From positions 1,178,001 to 1,242,000 of the forward strand of contig NC_063072.1 in the NCBI RefSeq assembly GCF_022605165.1: a DNA stretch of 64,000 nucleotides, given 5' to 3'. Positions 1 through 13,386 of the stretch are shown here, piece after piece (the first letter of the stretch is position 1; the number at the start of each line of letters is the position of its first letter). The position numbers and the translations under genes were made by a program. Origin of the DNA: Purpureocillium takamizusanense (lineage: Eukaryota > Ascomycota > Sordariomycetes > Hypocreales > Ophiocordycipitaceae). The notes under the pieces are model-generated. The model had not been told where the DNA came from. It saw only the letters and a program-made list of their open reading frames with translations, and ran no database searches.

Positions 1-3000
1 ATCAGGCTGCCATCGTTCACCCAACATGCCGCCCAGGCCGACCACGGGATACTAATTCGACGTGTGAGTGGAGGACAAGTGCGTATGCTAGCCAGCGGGC
101 TCGAGCGTCTGGGTCGCGCGGTTTCTGGAAGTAAATATCGCATTCTAGCGTCAACGCCCGAGGAACAGTGGCGCATGTAGACAAGGATCAAGCCTCGAAC
201 GCTCAGCAATCTGGTATTGGCTTCATCAGCAGAAGCCTGACCCGAAGTGGCCAGGATGTACACTACTGTGTTTTATCGATGGCCGGAACTTCGGATCACG
301 GCCATGACCAAGTCGCGCGTGGCCAGTCAGCCGGGGACAAAGTGCTCAGTTGTTGTGGAAGTACGGTGCGACGGAACCCGGGGGTCAACTTGCTGCTTGT
401 ACCCCGAGTGATTTGAGCTGGGGTCCTTGGCTGCCCGTGGCATCCTCGGTTAAGCGGAACGACCGGCGGCGCATCTCGTGCAGTGAAGCGCGCAACCCTT
501 GCCCATTTTCGCCCGTTTTCTCAGTCTGTGCCATTGCCCGGCCTTCGAGAAACCGTAGAGGAGGCTGATCACCCGGCAGCCATGACACATCCGTCTCAAA
601 GCGCAAAAATAGGATGCAGTGGCCCGAACTCTTGATCCCGTGGTGGCCACGAGGCGTGGTATTATTTGCGCTCATCTGCAGGTGGGGTTGTCGGGATGAG
701 TGAGGTGATGCCACATTCACTACAGACGGTGCCCCGGCCAGTGGAGGGGCCTTGACGAGATGTAGAGTTGCTCTACTCACGAATACATGTTTAGCCGCTG
801 TGCGCTCGCTTGGGTGCTTCATTAGAACATCGACCTGGTGCGGGCAGTAGCATCTCCGAGCTCTTCTTCCTTACAGAAGTATCGCAGGAGAGCGCCTGTT
901 TCTGTTGTCATGGCCATCGCGGCCGCAAGTTGGGCCACGGGTCTTGATCCGGTGCCAGGCACTCCAGGGCGCTTCAGGGGGGACGCTCCGTGCCACCCGT
1001 CGCCCGTGAGCAGTGACCAGTGGTACGTGCTACCCCGGAGCTTCTGGCGAGCTTGTTTCGTGCGTCGTTCGACTTTGGTACTAGTATACTGGGATGATGG
1101 CTGCAGCAAACGACGTCGGCACGAAATGGCTGTGGCTTGACGTTCCCCTGCGACGGTCACCGGGGTTACTGCAGAATTAAGCAAAGCACGGTGGCGTCGA
1201 GACGACCCGCGGTCTAGGGTGCAGAAGTGGCAGCCCAGAAGGGCAGGTGTGCCAAAGAAGCTCGCTGGAAAACTGCATGGAAGCAGGTCCGAACAACCCA
1301 AACGCCACAGGCCAAGGACGACCCAACGAGCGACGGCGCGTTGGACTTGCATTGACGACAGGAGGCTTGCCAAGCTCCCCTTGGCACCCACCCTTTCACA
1401 TGCGATCGAGCCACTGCGAGCGAGGGGAGCCGAACAAAGTGTCGTCCCGCAAGCGTGCCGTGCTGGTACTGTAGCGCCCGAGAAGCAGCACTGCGACGGA
1501 GGCCCAGACCGCGGGCTACGAGCGCGCTGATATAAGATGGTGTCGTCGCATGCGCGGTTGTGTGGCGGGGGGGAAAGCAGGCCAACGCTGGAGGACAAGG
1601 TGTGTCTGAACCTCGCGAAGTTGAATCTACGCAAAGGATGCACGGGGGCCAGCGTCAAGTTCCGCGTGAAGCGGAACGGTTGAGCATGGATAGACGCGGC
1701 CGAGAGGGCGTCACATCTCGGATGAAAGCTATGTGTCAAGGGAGAGCGTGCGCCATCAAGCCAAGCGAGCGGCAACAGCCAAAGCCTGGCGAAGACGATG
1801 GTTGTGGGCAGCCAAGCGGTGGTGGCGGCGGCGTTTGATGGCGTCCAGTGGTCGCGCAAGGGAGGCAAATGGCGGCGTTGGCAGCCCCAGACAAGTGAGG
1901 CTTGGAGCGCGGGGCGGCGTCCGGGGTCATGGGGAGGCTTGCTTGGCTTGCTTGGCTTGCTTGCTTCTGGGAGGCTTGCGAGGCTTGATGGCGGAACCAA
2001 GGACGCCGCGGCATCCTGAGGAGCCAAGGTTTTCGGGGATTTCCTCCACATCGTCCTTGCGCCGTCAAGGGGAATTTTCGCAGATTTGCTTTGCGCGAGA
2101 CCCGATCTGTGTTTCGCTCGCGTTTCGCCCTGTGGCGGTTTGGGTGGCGGTACCGGCTGGAGGCGACACGACGCGAGGTGACATCTGGGTCGGCGACCTG
2201 CATGAGCTTCTCCATCTTTCAAAGAGGAGAAGTAGGAGGAGGCGGCGGCGGCGGCGACATCGTCGCCCTTGGTGGTGTTCACCCGAAGCGTCGCGTTGAA
2301 GTGGTGTAAGTACCTACAGTATGGTATTGCACGCACGTACTGCCTTCGTATATAGTGTGGCAAAGTTTGGAGGTGGATGGGTGGATTGATCTACTCCTTT
2401 GCATTCGCGCCCGCGCAGACACAGGGATGTCGTCGCCCTCATCGTCCGGGGCCTGGATGGTGCTTGCCATTTCCATTGGGCGACAATCTTGCTGTTTGCC
2501 AATGGCTGGGAACCTTTGTTGATCACTCCTGACGGCGACCATGCCCTGCCCGCATGCCAGCTGCCAGGGTGTTCCTGCCTTGTTGTGAGCTGTGCCGCAC
2601 AGCAGGTTCGACTGAGGGAAGGAGCTCCTAGTACTGAGTTACTGGGTACTTCATTAAAATAGCGTCGCACATGCACATTTACCCTGAAGGCCACGGAGAG
2701 AGAGTGTGCAGGTGCAGTGCTAACCCAACTTGACTGAGATTAGGGGCAACGATTGGTGAGCGTGGACGCACTTCCCCCCTGCCGCGTCTGTTATGTAGGC
2801 TATTGCTGGGCTATCAAGGCAGCCGCGGTGGGGGCCGGCCCAGTGCGGGTTGAGGAATTAAGTCAGGTTACTGCATGACCCAGAAGCATGGGTTGACGGT
2901 GCAAGAGCACCCAACATGCAGGCCGGCAAGGCAGGCAGGTGCTGTTGCGCGGCACACCAAGTACCTACCCTACCCAAGGTAACCTACCTGCAGAGACCCC

Positions 3001-6000
3001 AGTGATAGACACAGCGCTGGCAGATAGCTCCCGTCACGCTTACATCCTGCGCGCGTAGCTTAATTCTAGCGCACCCCTGACTTCCCAGGCCAACTAGAGG
3101 TATCTGCCGGCTGCACTGGAGTCTCTCACGATGACGGTGTGCTGCCTGGCCTGTTGTCGCAGTCTTCGCACCACCTTGAGCGAGAGAGAGTCGTTGCGAT
3201 ATACTCTACCAGGCGAGCGTCTCTGGAAGCATCTCATTCTCCGCCCCGAGCAGTTGATGGCCCGGACGTCGGCTCGGGAACCAGCCGGGCCGCTGTCGCA
3301 CAGTGTTGCGGGAGCGCAAGACCCGGCACGTGCTGGCCTGCAAGCGTGCCCCAGCGCTGCAGCAACAAGAAGAGTATCGTCCCCGAGCTGCTTCGCAGCC
3401 TTCCCATGGCATGGTGTGGGCGTAAGCACCAGTGATGCCAAGGCAGTCCGTCGCCCGCCGTTCAGCATGCTGTTGCAGCACGCTTGCCTTCCTCCGAGTA
3501 TAGGTATCTGCCCGCAGCTGGATCTACTACTTCGTGCTAGCGACTTTGGATGGATGCTGACGGCGATTATTCAGACAGAAATGCCGCGCTGAGAGACGAC
3601 TCCTGTGCTGAAACATTGCCGAAAGATTGCTTCACTGCCCTTGTTGGCGACGGCCCGTCCACTCCTCGTGATCATTATCAGAACCTCAGCCCGGTCAGCC
3701 GTGCCCCACGTTCATCGTGTTCCCCAGCACAGCCGCACGCTGTCCAGACACTGCATCAGCGGGGCGCCCCCCCGCGATATCCGCGGCGCTCGGCGACGTT
3801 GGCCTTGACCGGAGACGCAACGGCTCTGGCGATGAACGGGCGGGCTGCCTCAGGGTCGTCAAGCGCCTCTTGCGCTTGGAGGTTTTGCTCCCACTGCCTA
3901 CCTTACGTGCGGTACAGCACTACAGGTGGGTATGGTGGACACTGTGGGCTGGCCCAGACGCGCTAACTCCACGGTTTGAGTGGAGGCAGGCTGGGGGAGG
4001 GGAATCGCCCCTCCAGCAGACGGGCGCTGTCTGGCTGTATGGCGGGCCTGGTGGAGGAGGAGGAGGGGCGGGGCTGATACTGCTTGGCTCGTGCTGCGCG
4101 CGATGCCCGCATGTTCTGTTGCGTCGTCGCCCCCCCCCGCCGGCTGACCCAGCCGGTGATGGCGTGGAGTGGATGCCATGCCATGCCACGGATCATGGCA
4201 TGGATGCCGTTGCGTTGCGGTGGCTGATTGGGGTATTCGGAGAGGGGATGGCCCCAAGGGACGGCCCCAGATTCCCATTGAGTCGACCTTGGGATGCTTG
4301 GCTTCCAACTGCCCGAGTTGTCCGCATGCGACCGCATACGGCGCGGCCGCCATTGGTCGCAGCCGAAGCGCATCACGCTGGCACCCAGTGCGCAGCCCTG
4401 CCTGCCTTCCAGGTTGCCGTGCCGCGGCCTCTCTGCCAGCTGCCTGATGCAGTTGCGTGGACTGGACCCCTTCCTGTCCACGGCCTGTCATCCGTAGTTA
4501 GTTGGGCGCCGCCGCGCCTCGGTCGGCTCATGCAGCGTCCGGTTCTCCTCCTCCTCCTCTTCCTCCTCCCCTCCCCTTCCAGGACCTTGGCCGACTCGGC
4601 AATACAGTACGTCGCGTCGACGGCGTCATCGCTGTCGTCGTCCCCCAGAGCACGAGCCATGACGATGGCACCCAATACACAGGCAACTCGGGGCCACCGC
4701 GGGCCTGGCCACCTGGCAAGGGCTGGGGATGTTGCTCGGGTGCCCGTGGCGCCCCAAGTGCGGGCGGCGGATCCGTTTCCAGCCAAGGCCCGCCAGCGAG
4801 TCACCGGCGCTGCTGGTGATGAAGATCCCAGAGACTGCTCTTTAATTAACCTTTTTTAGTGGCAGATAATGCTATCGCCCTAAGGTAAGGTAATGTGAGT
4901 GGGCTCGCGGCACATGGATGGGGGTTTCTATCGCTCGTAGGCCTGGTCCGGGTCTGGGCCAACGACACGCACCCTTTTTGCGAGTCAACTCACGCTCGTT
5001 GCACAGGCTCCCTGGTGGCTCTCCCCCCAATCCGCGCTAATCCGCCGCACACCCGTGTGTCGAGGTCGAGCCCTGTTGTGCGGTGCGGCACTATGCTCGC
5101 CACGCCTTTGCTTTTGGGGCCCTGGCTTCCCTTCCTTCTTGTTTGGACCAGGTCCTGGTGCTGGGGCCGTCTGGCAGCGTGAGCGTCTGCCCGCCTGTCG
5201 CGTCGCGCAAGTCAGTCGACGGGGACTACCTTGACGCACACCCCTTGCCGGGTGCACACACAAGTGCCTAGCTTTCGCGTTTGTTGCGCTCCATCGTGCC
5301 GGACCAAGCCAGGTCGCGCCAGGCCAAGCAGAGTCGCCTCCAACACCGGAGCTGCGCCGGGGTAAAGGAGGATGAGGGGGAAAGTCGCTGGCGATTGTGG
5401 CGGTGCCTTCGTCCTCAGATGCCTATCCGTGTCTTGCGCAAGAGGCGCCCTGCTGTCTTGTATGGCTCCAGCCATTTACTCAATGGCATATCATGAGGCA
5501 AAAGGGAATTTGTCGGTTGGCCTTTTTTTTCCGCCACGGTGCGCGCCTCTTCGACCAAGTGATGCGGAACCTTGCTGCTTCGTGCGCCGCAATGGAACCC
5601 TTCCTCGCTGTCTGGGGCATCATCCGTCGTTCCTCGATTCCACCGGGCGCCTCCTTCACGCTCCCCCCCCCTCTTCCTAATCACACCCTCTCGCTCGTCG
5701 CCGTTGCCGTCGTTCAGCCCCCCAGACCCAGACCGTCCTATCCAATCTGGCCAGCAGGCCCTCCTGTTGGTGCAACCAGCCTTGATCTGCCAAACGTCGC
5801 ACACCCCCCCTTCCTCCATGCACTAAAGGCCACCCATCCTTCCCAGCTCCCTCCTCCCTTCTCCCAGGTGTAGAGGCAAGCCATCGCCGTCCTTCCAGAA
5901 GTATTCCCCCCGGCTTAAGAAGGGTCGACCTCCCATCCTCAGCCTGCACGGAGACCTTTCTTCCTCCGCATTCCACTCTTCACTCTTCAATACCCCTTCC

Positions 6001-6085
6001 CTTTCCCTTCGTCTTTGCCTCTTTCTCTTGCGTGCCACACACCGCAGGGATCCCTTCAGCGTGGTCGCTGTAAAGGCACTTCACC
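1..6085. other. Gene-poor region upstream of the amino-acid permease
   Basis: I found no gene with recognisable protein similarity in this 6-kb stretch. It is GC-rich, so several long open frames occur by composition (for example 822-2363 minus and 3717-4859 plus). Their translations are rich in Arg, Pro, Ser, Cys and Trp, show no domain and mostly lack an early ATG. A short 9-base tandem repeat lies at 1936-1966 and a CT-rich low-complexity tract near 4540-4575. The last 300 bases before the permease ATG are strongly pyrimidine-rich on the plus strand, as expected for a fungal core promoter and leader. The size suggests a long regulatory region or unrecognised non-coding transcripts. Confidence 0.55.
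1936..1966. repeat. Short tandem repeat, unit GGCTTGCTT
   Basis: Three head-to-tail copies of GGCTTGCTT followed by a partial copy. It lies in gene-free sequence and is probably a minisatellite-like slippage product. Confidence 0.85.
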
Positions 6086-7927
6086 ATGTCCAAGGAGGAG
6101 AGCCTCGCCAACGAAAAGGGTGGCAACGGTGCCACCTATGAGGGCACCAGCACCGTTATCCCCAAGGACAACGTTGTTGAACGCCACCCCAACTGGTTCA
6201 CGCGCAATGGTCTCAACGCCGAGTCTTTCAAGAAGCAGCACTATGGCACCGGCCTCATCGAGTTGGAGCGCCCCATGAAGGCGCGCCATCTGCACATGAT
6301 TGCCATTGGCGGTTCTATTGGTGCCGGTTTCTTCGTCGGTTCCGGTGGTGCCTTGAGCAAGGGTGTAAGTCAAGCCTTCCACGCGTTGGAGCCTGTTGTC
6401 TCGCCGAGCTGACACCATCTCCAGGGACCCGGTACTCTCTTTGTCGACTTCTTAATCATCGGTATCATGATGTTCAACGTCGGTGAGTTTGCGATACACC
6501 TATGTCGGCCCTGGATGACGTGCGACTAATAGCGTTCCCCCGCAGTGTACGCTCTTGGTGAACTCGCTGTCATGTATCCCGTCTCCGGTGGCTTCTATAC
6601 CTATTCGACCCGGTTCATCGACCCGTCCTGGGGCTTCGCCATGGGCTGGAATTACGTCTTCCAGTGGGCCGTTGTGTTGCCTCTCGAACTAACAGTCTGC
6701 GGTTTGACGATCGAATACTGGAACCAAGATATATCAGTCGGTGTCTGGATCGCCATCTTCCTCCTCGCTATCCTCATCATCAACATCTTTGGCGCTCTCG
6801 GCTACGCCGAAGAAGAGTTCTGGGCGTCGGTCTTCAAGCTGGCTGCGACCGTCATCTTTATGATTATCTCGCTCGTCCTCGTTTGCGGCGGTGGCCCCAA
6901 GGGCGGCCGTTACGACGAATACTGGGGTGCTCGCTATTGGTATGACCCTGGCGCCTTCAAGAACGGCTTCAAGGGCTTCTGCTCCGTCTTCGTCACGGCC
7001 GCTTTCTCCTTCTCTGGAACGGAGCTGGTCGGCCTCGCGGCTGCTGAGACGAGCAACCCCGCCAAATCGATGCCTGGTGCCATCAAGCAGGTCTTTTGGC
7101 GTATTACCGTCTTCTATATCCTCGGCCTCTTCTTCGTCGGCCTTCTCATCGATAGCAACGACCCTGCGCTCCTGTCCGAGAGCGCCTATGCTGACGTTAA
7201 GGCCTCTCCCTTCGTCCTAGTTGGCAAGTACGCAGGTCTCAAGGGCTTCGACCACTTCATGAACCTCGTCATCCTGGTGTCCGTGCTGTCCATCGGCGTC
7301 TCTGGTGTTTATGGCGGCTCGCGAACCCTGACGGCTCTTGCCCAGGAAGGCTATGCGCCTAAGATTTTCACCTATATTGACAAGTCTGGCCGCCCCCTCC
7401 CCTCGGTTCTCGTCATTATTGTGTTCGGTCTGCTGGCCTTCGTCAACCTTAACGCCCAGGGTCCGGTCGTCTTCGACTGGCTGCTTGCGTTGTCGGGTCT
7501 GGCTGCTCTCTTTACATGGGGCTCGATCTGCCTGGCGCATATCCGCTTCCGCAACGCCTGGAAGTATCACGGACACACCCTTGACGAGATCCCGTTCAAG
7601 GCCATCGGTGGCGTCTATGGCTCGTGGCTTGGCCTGATCCTGTGCGTGCTGGTCCTCATTGCCCAGTTCTACACTGCCATCGTCGCTCCCCCCGGCAAGC
7701 CGGGCATGGGCACCGTTGAGGGCTTCTTCAAGCAGTACCTCGCCTTCCCCGTCGTCATTTTCTTCTGGATCTGCGGATACCTGTGGAAGCGCACTGGCTG
7801 GCTGCGAACTGCGCAGATGGACGTTGACACTGGCCGCCGTGAGCTCGACTGGGACGAGATCCGGGCGTACCGTGAGAAGCTGGCTGCCATACCGGCGTGG
7901 AGGCGCATTATCCACCACACGTTCTAG
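6086..7927 (+). CDS. General amino-acid permease (GAP1/YAT-type)
   Basis: Three exons: 6086-6364, 6425-6482 and 6546-7927, with GT..AG introns of 60 and 63 nt; the joined reading frame gives 572 aa. The product is a plasma-membrane amino acid/H+ symporter of the AAT/YAT branch of the APC superfamily. A hydrophilic cytosolic N-terminus of about 75 residues precedes the first membrane helix, which carries the family signature ([16 protein letters not shown]) at about residues 74-90. Around eleven further hydrophobic segments follow, with the helix-3 region [16 protein letters not shown] and the helix-6 region [16 protein letters not shown] typical of GAP1-like carriers. The C-terminus is a short hydrophilic tail ending in HHTF. 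The start ATG sits in a good context (TCACCATGTC) after a CT-rich leader. Substrate range cannot be read from sequence; a broad-range carrier is the best guess. Confidence 0.95.
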
Positions 7928-10229
7928 AAGGGTGCCTGCGTGGATGGGAGTAGGGAATGGCACTGGCTGGGCGACGAGCCGAGCCGTACCGCACCTGAGA
8001 GATGACTCCCTTACGTTGTCATGTTTTCTGCTGTACACCATTTACTACTAGATACCATATAGGGGAGGCTAAGTGCGGGAGGGTACCTTGATAGCTTGAG
8101 TGAATGAGCAGTATTGAACTTCTGATCTGCCGAAATCCCAGCCGTGACAATATTTGATGCATCGCGTCGGCCCCGGGTTGCGCGGTAGAAGGTGTAGCTC
8201 GGCGGGCGGGACATGGACGTGCCACTACGTATGCATCGCCATGGTGTCGTCGTGTCTCGGACCCTGAAGATCGGTGTCGGCGTCGCGTGGCGCCCGTGTC
8301 GCGGGAGCGAGAGACAATGCTGCCCGCTCCTGGAATGACTGCTGTCTGGGGCTGGGCCCCGGATCTTCCTACCCACGTACTAGGCTCGGTATGAGGGGTT
8401 GCATCGTCTCCCGCAGTTGCGTGCCATCGTCCATGAAGTGGCCAACGGGCCGTCGTCGCTGATAAGCTGCTTTTGCGAAAATTTTCTCGCCTCGAGGTCG
8501 AAAATGCATTGCAAGACATGCATGGCGAGCTTCACTCTTGGGAACAAAATACGTGCAGGTAGGCAAATTTGCTGACAAGGCGTGCGGTCTGGTTTTTGAC
8601 GCGGGCCAAGGTACGAAGTGCGAATGGAAGGTAGGTAGGCTCTGTCATCTGCGCCCTAGTTACTCCGTACATTGGGAGCAATGTCGCCTGTGGGGCATGT
8701 CCATCAGTAAGCACCCGCGCCCTACCAAGTACACCTTCGTATTGGCCTCGACAAGCCCTTTGCGTGTCAAAGTCCTTCATCCAATACACAGATAGATAAG
8801 GTGGTTATTGCGTGCTCATTCGAGTGTGTCATGGAAGCTTTGGCGCGACGAGCCGTTCCCTTGACGCACGCACGCACGCACGCACGTACTAGTTACTACT
8901 GGAAGGAAAATGTGTGAAGCGCGTCATGAGCTGCAGCCAACGCGGGCGGCCGCCCAGGCCCGTGGTGGAGGCTCCCACGCAGCTTCCTAGAACTTTAATA
9001 AAGGGTAAGAACGCCCCTGATGATCGCAGCCCCTTTACTGCCCTCGGCTGTCGGTGGCGGCCATCCCCGGGAGGCAGCCTGGAAACTCCGCTCTCCTCTC
9101 TCCTCGCCAGACGCTGCGGAGCCTTTGGCATCGACGAGGCATCGTGGCGCCGAGTCATGGAGGCGTGTCTCTAGCACTGACGACGCGACTGTCCATTGAA
9201 TAGTGTTATGAGCCATTTCCTGGGGTAGAAATCCGGGGGTGGAGCGGCCACGAGATGCGAACAAGACGCATTGCGACGACGTTTGAGGCGGCGGGACAGC
9301 AGCCATGCAGTGGGAACCGCATCCGGGGGTTGGGAATCGATCGAGGCCCGCGGATGGAGCATTGTCTCACGAACAAACGGCGGCGTCCCCACATCTCCGC
9401 ACCCCGCAGAACGTTCCCGGCCCAGCGTGACCATGGCCCGCTTCTAAGCGATGGTAGTAAAGCCTCCCTGCTCGCAATAATGGACCGCCTCTCGCAACGT
9501 ACTCTCCGCGTTTGACTCTGGGGAAGCACCTCCACCAGGCGGGCTACTACGTACTAGTAATGTCCACAACTGCCCTCGAAACCTGGAGAGACCCGGCAGA
9601 CGAGGATCAGGGACCCAGAGAACGGGTCCGCTGTTACGTACGAGACACACCCCCTCACACAATACGTTCAGTATGAACGATTCAGGTCGTCGATGGCAGT
9701 TTCTCCCCGTGGGGAGAGGAAAAGGGGCGTCAGGGCAGCCGGGTCAGGTCCAAAGGGCGTCAGGGGAAGCGACCTGGCTGTCGTGGCGCCAAGAAGTTTG
9801 GCTCTCGCGAGTCGGATGGCGGATGACGGATATCGGATCGTGGGAGGTGCATGACGGCGGCACACTGTGCTCAACAGCCCCCTTGAGCATGGCTCAGGAG
9901 GTTCATGGTTACTACAAGGCACTCATAGACCCGTGATATCGCCTTTGTTGAACGCGTAGGGTCGGTATCTTTGCCGGACTTGGTGAGGATTCTCCGCCCG
10001 CCTTCTTCTGCCCGTTGCCTTCGGATCTCGACGCCCACATAGGAAATAGGATGCAAGCCAGCTCAATGGTATGCATATCTCCTCCAACGGACAAAACTTC
10101 AGCCAGGAACATCCTCCTCCGTAGTAGACAGTACGGCGCCTGACTTGACCTTTCAATGGCTGCGACTGCCGGGCCAAGATGGCTTCGTAGCAAGCCCCAG
10201 GTCCAACTCCTTCTTCGAGGCTTAGAAAC
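7928..10229. other. Intergenic region between permease and P450 genes (convergent)
   Basis: No supported gene. It contains the 3' flanks of the permease (plus) and the P450 (minus) and an (ACGC)n microsatellite at 8864-8886. Open frames here are below 160 codons, overlap on both strands and show no recognisable domain. Confidence 0.55.
8864..8886. repeat. (ACGC)n microsatellite
   Basis: About six head-to-tail ACGC units in gene-free sequence, running directly into ACGTACTAGTTACTAC. Confidence 0.9.
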
Positions 10230-12091
10230 TTAATGGTTCTGAGACGAAGGTTCAAACAGGGCCACGGGGACCCCCAATGCTGGCGTCGCAATAATGTCAG
10301 CCCGCGTTGCCTGCGAGGCCCAGTCTCCGCGATAAGCGATCCGTTCGAAGTGTTGAGCCAAGCGCACCACTGCATCGTCAATCAGCACAACCACACCCGT
10401 GATTTTCGCGCCCGAGGAAGCACTCAACGGCAATACGCCATCTCGGTGAGGGCAAAGTTTTGGCCAACGCATATTCTCGGGCCTCCACTGAACGGAAGAT
10501 ATGTCCACGGCCGTGGTGTCCAGTGATTCCAGCGGTCCGGGCTGAACGTGAGAGGGTCTGCGAACGTTTTCGATGTGGGAGGGTACAAATCCCGTCGCTT
10601 GTGTAACCCTGATGTGTTGATCGTGACGGTATCGCCCTTGAGTAGCACGACATCTGGCTCACCCGGTGGGCCGGGAATCGCCGTCGTCTCCAAAGCTTGA
10701 CGCATGTTGAGGGGAACTACTGGATGCAAGCGTAGCGTCTCGTTGAGTATGTTTCTGACGCTTTTTAGGTTCTTCAGAGTCTCGTAAGTCGGCCGTTTCT
10801 CCACCCCGAGCGCGTCAATGACCTCTCGTCGTAGCTGCGTCCAAGCATCCGGGCAGTTAGACAGCTCGTACACAGCCCAAGACATGGTAGCGGCAGTCGT
10901 GTCTCTTGCCGCCAGCAACACAGACATGATCTCATCACGGAGGACCTTTGGCTCCTTGGAAAATCTCGCGATGCTATGAAGAAACGTAAAGTCAATATCC
11001 AGTTTGGAAAGCTCGTCCAACTCATTCTCGCTAAGAGCCAAAGCCCGGCTAATGATAGGTTCGATGAAAGACTCGATGCATCCGATCGCTTTGAGGTAGG
11101 CCCCCTTGGGTATTAGTGGCGCGATGGGACTGTCAAGTGTTAGCGGTCTATCGACGGGCTCCAAGATCACTGTCTGTCAACGCACTTGAGGACGAAAATC
11201 AACATTTGTATTCGCTGGGCGGTGGTCATCGCGTTGGCAACGCCATGTACGGGGCTGCAAAGGAAGCATGTTAGCCTCCCGTGGGCAGCGTCGGGCTCGA
11301 TTAGACTTGCTTATCCAAGCTGTTGACGTTTTCACCCAGGAGAAACTCTGTCGCGGCGTCTAGAGACCATCTGTAGAACAAGTTCTTGAGATCCACTGTC
11401 TCGCCGTTGCGTGGCAGCTTGGAGAGTAGCTTGTCCGTACAGTAGTCGAATATGGTCAGGTTGCGCAGCCTATCTCTTGCAAACATGGGACGGATCATGC
11501 TGCGACTGTTGTGCCATTGCTGGCCGTCGGTGGCGAAGATGCCGTCGCCGAGAAATGGGCCCCAGAGTTTGTGCCACTGCGAGCCATGGCCGAAGCTGGC
11601 AAATTTCGTCGCGAGAACAGCCTTGATCTGCTCAGGCTCGCGTGTGATAAGCACCCTCTTCTTGCCCGTCAAGCTGAACTCGGCAGCGTGCTGGCTGCCC
11701 GGCAAGGCGTCCAGTGTTTGGTCACACCAATTTGGTAAGTTGTTCCTAAGCTGATTCTTGCCTACATTGAAATAGAACCACGATGCTGTCGTTTCATCAG
11801 CTCAACGTTCGCCCTAGACGGGAGCTTTGGCCTTGGTTCGCGGCTGCTTCTGTGAAAGCTCGATCCCATGAAATCAAGCTCGGGCTGAGAGCCAAGAACA
11901 TTGAACCCCTCCGGCGGATCATCTACATACGAAACGGGCAAGATACCTGAGAAAAAGTTGCCAGCCAAGATCGGGGCGCGAGCGCCTCCTGCTCGCCGTA
12001 TACGGTCATCGGCTACCCGATTCCGAGCCCAGACAAGTGCAGCGAACAGAAGGACGGTGCCAGCAAAGACGAGATCGAGTCGTAGGAGCAT
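10230..12091 (-). CDS. Cytochrome P450, CYP52-like (alkane/fatty-acid hydroxylase type)
   Basis: Five exons on the minus strand: 12091-11947, 11785-11311, 11254-11186, 11129-10429 and 10369-10230. Exon lengths sum to an exact multiple of three (509 aa). An N-terminal membrane anchor starts at the first in-frame ATG (MLLRLDLVFAGTVLLFAALV); the frame is open further upstream but only from a GTG. P450 hallmarks are all present: I-helix AARDTTAATMSW, K-helix ETLRLHP, and haem-binding FSGGPRICVGQ followed by ALTEMAYCLVRLAQHFERI, which closely resembles CYP52-class enzymes. These are ER monooxygenases that omega-hydroxylate alkanes or fatty acids. The intron from 11310 to 11255 is read as GC-AG (AA|GCAAGT), because only that choice keeps frame. 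The first intron (11946-11786, 161 nt) is the least certain. The exact subfamily and substrate are inference. Confidence 0.88.
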
Positions 12092-13386
12092 GACGTTGCG
12101 TTCAGCGGCACGGCCGTAGACCGTCACCGCGACGAAGGTAGACACAAGCCAGCACGGGGTGGACGGCGTCGGTGATCAAGGGAAAGAGAACAAGAACCAA
12201 CAAGCTGGGGGAGTGATGGAGCCCGCAGCTGGTTTTCATACCGTCATGTTTCGTGGAACAAAGGACTGCACTCAAAGTACCATGAGAAAGCACCCTGATA
12301 CTGCGCTTTGTACAGTACCATACGCTACGCACGTCAAGGATTCGTGCGGACCTGGGGCTAGTTGGGCTCCTCCCCGGTTCATACATGGTGCCAGTGCCCC
12401 ACGGGCGAAAGTGCAACTAACACAACTTGCGACTGCCAACAAGGCAAGACGAGGTATTTCGCACTTGCCGAATACCTAACTACCTACCTGTGCCCCTAAC
12501 TCTAGTACCTTATGAGCCGAGTCGGCGCAGTGTCTCTTTGCGCTTCCGAGCCCATCCTGCTATTGGCTTTTGACGAGCCCGTCGAGAGTACTGTATGCCT
12601 TTCCATAGCTGAAGCACCGTCTGGGCAAAAGCTACACAGCTGTCATCTGAGCACGATGCGGACAGGATCGTCAGACCGTGCAAGGGTCAGTTCGCGGCCA
12701 ACTTCCTTTTGGGTGCCTGCGAGCCGTTGCAGAGTTGACTCTGCGTCTGCGTCGGGAGTGGTGATTGTACGAGATGCATGAGGGAACCAAGCCCTGGGAT
12801 TGGACAGGGTCCGAGTCGCCGGTGGGCCTGGGTTCTGGGTCGCACGAGATGCAGGATGTTGGAGATGTGGCGTCTCCAGACGACGGCAATGGTGCATCGG
12901 AGCATCGGCCCCAAGAGCCGAATGCAGTGACGCGGCGCATGAGGCGGTAAAATGAGAGCCCACAAGGAAATGGAAGCCCGTTGCGACGAATGACGCTACA
13001 CGACGACTGCTGGGTCGCTGGCAGCTCGTTGATGAGACGGTGGGATTTTGGTTCCAAGGCTTTTTGTAGCATGACGGCCGGGCACAATTTGGTGGTTTGC
13101 TTCACCACTCCCGCCTAGCTAGAGAGAGAGCTCTGGCGCCCCCACAACGCTCACCGACGGGCTTGCGCGCTCGGTCGGCTTTAGCGGCTCGGCGGCCATG
13201 TTTTTCCGGACCACACCGGCGAAACTCGGGTCCAGCTGGAGCTTGCGGCAGAATCGTTTCTGATGGAGCTCGTTTGCTTTAACGTCGAAGCAAGCAACGT
13301 CTGTCCTTTTGCCCTCGTCGTCGGTCATCGCGAGTTTTCCTTCCATACCCCACGTCCCCAAAGGCGATCGCCTCTCTCCACTCAGA
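12092..13386. other. Divergent promoter region between P450 and succinyl-CoA ligase genes
   Basis: No gene is supported. Several overlapping open frames on both strands (12512-13108) are shadows of each other with no domain. The last 60 bases before 13387 are C-rich, typical of a fungal leader. Confidence 0.55.

Noticed and set aside
3717..4859. 380-codon open frame on the plus strand
   Set aside because: Low-complexity, Arg/Pro/Gly/Ala-rich translation with overlapping frames on the other strand and no domain; it looks like a product of GC content.
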